In this document: positions 58,378-64,000 of the stretch, in pieces
Layout: each line of letters opens with the position of its first letter
How positions within the stretch are numbered: the first letter of the stretch is position 1
NCBI GenBank assembly: GCA_030052745.1
Contig: JANBVO010000034.1
Span: forward strand, 186,001-250,000
Direction: 5' to 3'
Source: Pleurostoma richardsiae
Lineage: Eukaryota; Ascomycota; Sordariomycetes; Calosphaeriales; Pleurostomataceae
Length of the DNA: 64,000 nt
Notes under the pieces: model-generated
What the model saw: the letters and a program-made list of their open reading frames with translations, nothing else
What the model was told of the DNA's origin: nothing
Databases searched by the model: none
Made by a program: the position numbers and the translations under genes

Positions 58378-59444
58378 ATGTTGTTCGCAACGACACTCAC
58401 CACGGCCTTCCTCGTCGCCTCCGCCGCCGCCGGCGTAGCTGACCTCGTCGCGGAAGGCGTCCTGGTGGGACGGTCCGCCGAGCTGGAGCGGCGGATGCTC
58501 TCCACCGCCGACGTCGACGAGTTCGCGCCGCTTGCCGTGGTCGCCAAGAGGCAGTCGTCCGACGTGGTCCTCAACCAGAACGGCACCATCAACATGACGG
58601 CGTGGGATGCGCAGGCCAGCGCGGCGTGCACACAGGCGCTGTCGACCCTCCCGCAGGCGTCCAACCCCTCGGGCACCTGCATCTGCTACAACCTGCCCGC
58701 ACTGGACAATGTTACGGGCACCTTTGAGGCCGATCTGCGGCTGTTCCAGCTCAACTCGCCGACGGGAGACTTCACTGGCATCGCGGCGAAGGATATCCAG
58801 GTGGGCCTCAGCTACAGCGGCGCCAGCGTGAGCCCCGTCAGCGCCAGCGCGGCGAGCAAGAAGATCGTCAGCAAGGTGGTGGGCAGGCAGTCAACGCAGA
58901 GCTCCACCGATCTCAAGCTGCTACAGACGTACCTGTTCGTTGGTCAGATCGACAAGAGCAAGATGACAACGGACATGAATATGTGTGTTTCTACCCTCTC
59001 TACTTCTTTACATGTAGGACAGTTTTGGGCAGGTCGCTAACGCTTCTTTCTATATACAGGGCCACTCTCCAGGCCCTCGTCATGCCCGTCGTCACGCTCT
59101 CAGCCGTCAACAGTGCAGGTACGACTGTCAGCACCAACGTGTCCTCGAACGAGGCGGCCTTCGTGACGGGCGTTTTCTCCACCGAGGTCGTGATGTCCGA
59201 CACGGCCAAGGCGCAAGCGGCGGTCGACGACATCGTGGCCAAGCTCAAGACCAGCGAGGTGGCCTTCGTGCTACCTGGCGTGCAGCTTCTCATCTTCCCT
59301 GTCGGCCTCGTCGTCACCAGCGTCTGGCTCGTCGCCGGCGTTGCCGTCATCGGCCTCGGCTTCTTCGAGCGCGTGAGCTACCGCGAGCAGTACCGGAGCA
59401 GGACGGCTAGGGCAGGCAAGGGCAGCTTCATGAAGAGGATATAA
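58378..59444 (+). CDS. Secreted/membrane protein of unknown function
   Basis: 329 residues from two exons (58378-58982 and 59060-59444). An N-terminal signal peptide (MLFATTLTTAFLVASAAAG) is followed by a dibasic site AKRQSSD that could be cut by a Kex2-type protease. The luminal part has N-glycosylation sequons (NGT, NMT, NVT) and the CICYNLP segment, plus a Ser-rich linker. Near the C-terminus a single hydrophobic helix (about residues 278-300) is followed by a short basic cytoplasmic tail (YREQYRSRTARAGKGSFMKRI). I recognise no enzyme domain. Conserved fungal proteins with this layout are known only as hypothetical. It may act in the cell wall or endomembrane system. Confidence 0.8.
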
Positions 59445-60732
59445 ACAGGAGTTGGCTCCGTTCCTGACGATGGCGAGAGGATGATGGGTTGGGCTAGAGG
59501 CGCCTTACCAGGCCAGCTCTGAACTGCGACTAAAGCGTGGCATACGTCTGTTCTTTTTCCTGCTTGTCTAATGACACAATGGTAGCGATTTCCTACTATG
59601 TAAGCCCTCTCGCAGTGGCATCGACCGCGGGACTCCTTGGTCGCCTAGCGCTTTTTTTCTATCCTTCTACGTATATACAGTATATATAGGCCAGGGCAGC
59701 CCCGGTCTGCACTGCAGACAATGGACCAAGACTCCGTCGTGTCTTTCTCTTCTCTCTAGCTTCTCTTCCTTTGGCTCATCACCGCCTCTTCGGCTGCTCT
59801 TTCTCTCCCTTTCCTTCACATACCCCTCCTTCTTCACCTTTGGGGGTCACCCAATGTGCGGTTGAGGGTATAGTCACGTGTGCTTATTGAGTACTGGAGC
59901 CCCCTGTGTGTGTCTGTGTGTTTGTGTGTGTGAGGCACCCGGGGTGCATCCTGAAACCGTCGTCAGAACTTCCATCAACCCCATTCTTATGCACCTGCGC
60001 TCGCTGGGGTCCTAAGGAAGTATCAGTGTAACCAATGAGCGCGCGAGCTAGCACGGCATGGCGGATGCGTGATCCAGGATACTCCCCGAATCCAGAGGCA
60101 GTTCATCCATCATGGTAATTGCGCGGGTCACTGCATTGATTCACAAGTGTTTGGCGACAGTCTGGTGCTAATTTTAGTTATTCTCCGGCCCTGTTCCGCA
60201 AAGATGACTGAAGATGTTCGCCTGGGCTAGTCCTCCGGTCAGCTGGCCAGCACCTCTCGCGGCTCTGGCTTAGAGAGGATGCCATTCCCCGTTTCCATGC
60301 TGAGCGGGGACTGCCGCGTCCAGAGCCAAGCGCACCTTGCCTTCAACGGGAAGTTTGCTCCTCGTCGCAAGTCCTGATCGTCCGGCTGAACCAGGCTTCG
60401 GCATCCCGGCGCATAATGACGGTACACGGAAGGAGCTGCAGCACGCAGGGCGACAAGAGCAGAGGGTAGCGGCCTTAGAAGCCTAAGGTGGTGTTCTCCC
60501 AACTTAATTGTCAAGTTGCGCTCAGTGTATCGAAACGTTGCCAACAAGGTACCGTTCTGAGCCTCGTTTCTACCCTGGGGGACACCAAAGTGGTCGTTTC
60601 AATCCCCCAGAAGAGCTATCTGTCTTCTGCCAAATCGAGCGGCATTTCTCGCCATCCTGTCTACCCTCCTGGAGGCGCAGCTTTTGCACGGGACTCTGAG
60701 GCAGAGGACGTAAGGTAATACAGCACAGCAAG
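59445..60732. other. Intergenic region
   Basis: 1.29 kb from the membrane protein stop to the start at 60733. A TG-rich microsatellite (TGTGTG-type) lies around 59905-59931. No coding signal is recognised. The final part is the promoter of the large acidic protein. Confidence 0.4.
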
Positions 60733-63700
60733 ATGGTGGACGTCTCCTTGCTCGTGCAGCAGATGCACGAGACCCTCTCCACGATCCACAACACTATCGC
60801 GTCCCTTAGCACCGCTGAACACGACTCTAAACTTGACGCCCTCGATCAGCAGCGGGAGGCGGCCCTTGCGTCGCTGAGCTCTAGATTCGATCTTGAAGCT
60901 GAAGATCTCGCCCGCAGGCGGAAGGCCGAGCGTGAGGAGATAGCGGAGCGGAGAAGGAAAGAGGACGAGGAGCGGGAGGCCCGACGACGCAGAGAGGATG
61001 AGGAACTGGAGGGGAGGGACAGGCGGGAAAACAGTGAGCGGGAACGCAAGCTCGAAGACGAAGCCAAGGCCGTAGAAGACGATGTGGATGGTCAGATGGA
61101 GGCCATCGAGGAGGAAGCGAGTCGAATGCATGAAGACGGCAGGAGAAGGCTGGCAGAGCTAGAGGAAAAAAGACGCGTAGGTTCTCGGTATCCTACTACC
61201 ATGCTTTTCAGAATACATGCTGACACCTTTGCTCTCTTCACAGGAGATCAACCGCCTCATTGACGAGCAGCTGAAGGAGCCGCTTCCTACTGCACCAAAG
61301 CGTCGAAGGGGAAGAGGAGGACCCAATGGGATGGCCGTTCCCAGTAAGCTGCCGCTGTCTACCCAAGCTGTGGCTCGGGTTCAGCATGGTAACGATCTGA
61401 AGGCGCCTGAAGCCTTGCCTCTGAGCGAGAGAGACGGACGAGTTTTGTCTGATCCTACCGAAGGTCCTACTTCTGCAGCCGATACTGGCGAAACTAGGGC
61501 TCTACTCGCGGTCGTTGATGGTAACGGGTATAACGATCGACACATTGATGGAGAGACGTCAGTTCTTAGCCGCGGAGAAAACCTCGATCCAGGAGATGAC
61601 GAGGATGCCCACGATGCCTCTCCATTGCCGATTCCCGGAATCATGACACATGAGATTAACGAGCTCCAGCTCTCGGCTAGCAGCTTAGAGCAGTACTCAA
61701 CTACCCCAGTAGAAGAATCGATTCGAGAGGCGCGTTCTCTCGACGATGACACTAAGGGGGCTAGTTCTCTTAAGCGAAGCTCAGTGGGAAACGCACCATC
61801 GCATGATGTCCGTCATGCTACGCCTCCAGGGACCGAAGAGGCTCCGTCTGGCCAGGATCCAGGTCACGCACCAGCAATCCCCGGCACGATGACTCACGGC
61901 CTGGAGACGAACGACAGTTCACCGCCCGATCTTAAGTCGAACAACTCGTCCAGTGGTCTCAAGCTCGAGGAGGGCCATCTGCCTCCCGAAGCGGCAATTG
62001 GCAGAATCACCGAGGATGACAGTCGCTCCTCCAAGATTGATAGGCCACAGAGAGGAACCTCGCCTCTAGGCGATACGAGTGGCGCCGTGTTGTCCTTGAT
62101 TAGCGGGTCACATGCTGGGGATGAAGACCAGGACCGCCAGCCCCAGAATTCCCGGGACCTTCCGTCAGACAGCGTGGAAGATCATCACGGAGCAATGACA
62201 GATGGCTCTTTGCCATCGATCGATAGTTCCACGGGAGGCAGTCATCTGCACCGTGAGCGGCTGACGGAGGACGTCGAGAAGGATCACGTTGTGGAACCGC
62301 CGGTATCACAAGGATATGAACATCAACAGGCTGATACTGCAATGATCAATGGACTGGGCAGAAATATAGTAAGAGGCGACCTGAAGGAGCAGACTCTACA
62401 TCAGCCTGATCCAAAGCCACTGTTGTCTGGCGAGAATGCGGTCCAGGTGGCCGGACAAGCTGAGATCAGCACCCCCAATCATTCAGAAGGCGATGACGCT
62501 CCACTCCACGACAATCACCACGGCTCGTCGTACTTAGGTGGCCAACCTGGAGATGGCATAGCCAATGCTCTTGATGATGACCATCCAGGGGGGCCTGCTT
62601 CTGCGAAGATGCACTATCAGGCCGAGGAGCATTCCCCAGCGGGGATGACTGGGGAACAATTACCGGGTGCTCATCCTCCTCCTGGGCTTACCTCGTCATT
62701 TCTTCTTCCGGAAACTGGAGAGCAGAACGTCGATAGTATTGTCGCCAATGGTCGGATAGAGAAAGGCGAGGCTTCGGATACTGCGGTCCAGGAATTTGAA
62801 GAGCACGTACAAGCGACTTCGCCGGACCAGCTCAGTGAGAACTCCAATAAGGATGTACCACTCAAAGTTGAGACAGCAGGGGATGTCGCAGAGTCAGTAC
62901 AGCAACCAAACGCTGACAATGCCACTGCTGAACACGCGCAGCGGACTGCCTCGTCACCCGCGGCCGATCACAGACCGCTGGGCCTCGACATCCCCACTCC
63001 TGAAAGCCATCTTTCAGCCATTCGCGACGAGTCGGGCCATACCAAAAGGACCTATCCAGACAAGACCATACCGAGTCAGGACGGCAGCCAATCCGAGAGA
63101 AGAGCCGAACCGTTCGCCGCCTCTGAGCAAAGTAACAGAGAGCCAGCATTTGCCCATGAAGAAGCCGCAATTGCCCCAGAACTCAAGTTGGATGCAGCTG
63201 GAGTGGACGAGAGGTTGGGGAATGAGATAGAGGACGATGGCTTGGAGCTAGGGACGACGAGACCCGATCCGGGCGGCCTTGCAAGTCATCACCACATCGA
63301 CAACGAAGTAACATTGACGGCTACTTCTGGGGGCGATTTCGATGTTTCGCAGAAGGAGGATGCACTTGTCCATATTGATGCAAGCCATGAAGAGCATCAA
63401 TCCCCACCAGCAGATGAGGTTGACACGATCGCGGAGTACAATTCCTCAGATGAGGAATCATCTGTGGTCCAGGACGGTGATCGCGCACAGGTCTCTCCAG
63501 GGGTGACCGGCGACCGCGAGATGGAAGTGCAAGATAGCATTGAGCATCCCCATCAAGAAAGTGCAGCACAGTCCTGGCACAGTGTAGACGAGTCGGAGCC
63601 GACGCTTCACGATTCTTCATTGTTGAACAATTTGGAAGCAGAAGCAGCACTGCTCTCCGACGACAACGAACCCCAGGAAGACGGCACAGACACCGAGTCT

Positions 63701-64000
63701 CCCGCGTTTATGACACCCGTGCAGTCTGCTGGACTGGAATCTACTTCGCCACCTTATGCCGAAATCGATGGCGTGTCCCTGGATGTGGAAGAAGCTCCGA
63801 CGAGTCCTTCGAGCTTTGAGCCGGAACGTGTCGCAGCGGAAGTGGAAAACACCAGCACGGTACAGGGGCAAGATGACCTGTTCGATGACGACAGTGATGG
63901 GCACTCTGAATACGGCGCAGACTCTGGAAATGGTTATCTCGAGGGCAGTTCAGCGGTTGTCGAGCAGGTTGTCACCCACAGCGGCTTCAAAGAGCACGAC
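60733..64000 (+). CDS. Large acidic protein with N-terminal coiled coil, cut by window
   Basis: At least 1067 residues from two exons (60733-61176 and 61244 to the window end), with no stop before 64000. The first exon gives a mostly helical N-terminus, then a charged Arg/Glu-rich coiled coil (about residues 45-145, e.g. RRRKAEREEIAERRRKEDEER). Exon 2 continues with EINRLIDEQLKEPLP, a basic KRRRGRGG patch, and then a very long low-complexity region rich in D, E, S, P, G and H. Short phrases recur, such as IPGIMTH (61631) and IPGTMTH (61877). No domain is recognised and most of the protein is predicted to be disordered. The intron is supported because the frame before it stops within it or soon after. 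Confidence 0.82.

Overview
The window is nuclear DNA of a filamentous ascomycete (Pezizomycotina). Genes are compact with one to four short introns (about 50-150 nt) that carry GT-AG ends and CTNAC-like branch sites. Gene families include Zn2Cys6 regulators, cytochrome P450, several MFS transporters, a PTH11-type seven-helix protein, an NLP effector and a fungal ATRIP/UvsD homologue. GC content is moderate to high. Gene content and short AGGTA-type intergenic repeats suggest Sordariomycetes, but I cannot fix genus or species. The + and - strands are used about equally. No rRNA, tRNA, CRISPR array or intact transposon was found.

1-17 kb: an accessory, metabolic-cluster-like block. It holds an MFS sugar transporter (cut by the left edge), a P450, a flavoprotein monooxygenase of the salicylate-hydroxylase type, a FAD amine/amino-acid oxidase (DAO fold), an aldehyde dehydrogenase, a DHA1-type MFS transporter and a Zn2Cys6 regulator. 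No PKS, NRPS or terpene synthase is present, so a catabolic or detoxification role is as likely as secondary metabolism. The divergent ALDH/MFS promoter carries three 19-bp-spaced GATAA-CCGG repeats.

17-28 kb: mostly housekeeping or conserved genes. These are the checkpoint protein ATRIP/Rad26/UvsD, CDP-diacylglycerol synthase, an NAD(P)-binding Rossmann protein, a PaaI-type thioesterase and a PTH11/rhodopsin-domain membrane protein. 28-31 kb is gene-poor and holds the broken remains of a short-chain dehydrogenase.

31-40 kb: an alpha/beta hydrolase, three divergent members of one fungal F-box-like family (LPxEIR motif) within 4.6 kb, interspersed with AGGTA/TACCT repeats, then a monocarboxylate-type MFS transporter and a short coding remnant.

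40-52 kb: an unusually long UDP-glucose 6-dehydrogenase, a GT4 glycosyltransferase with a C-terminal membrane segment, a cytosolic-type sulfatase and a Zn2Cys6 regulator, possibly related to nucleotide-sugar, glycolipid or sulfate-ester metabolism.

52-64 kb: a small Cys-rich protein separated by one in-frame stop from a second reading frame, a secreted necrosis-inducing-like protein (NLP), a 3 kb gene-free stretch, a secreted/membrane protein of unknown function, and a very large acidic, low-complexity protein that runs off the right edge.

Gene models were assembled by eye from open frames and splice sites. Exon sums were checked for divisibility by three, except for the two genes cut by the window edges.
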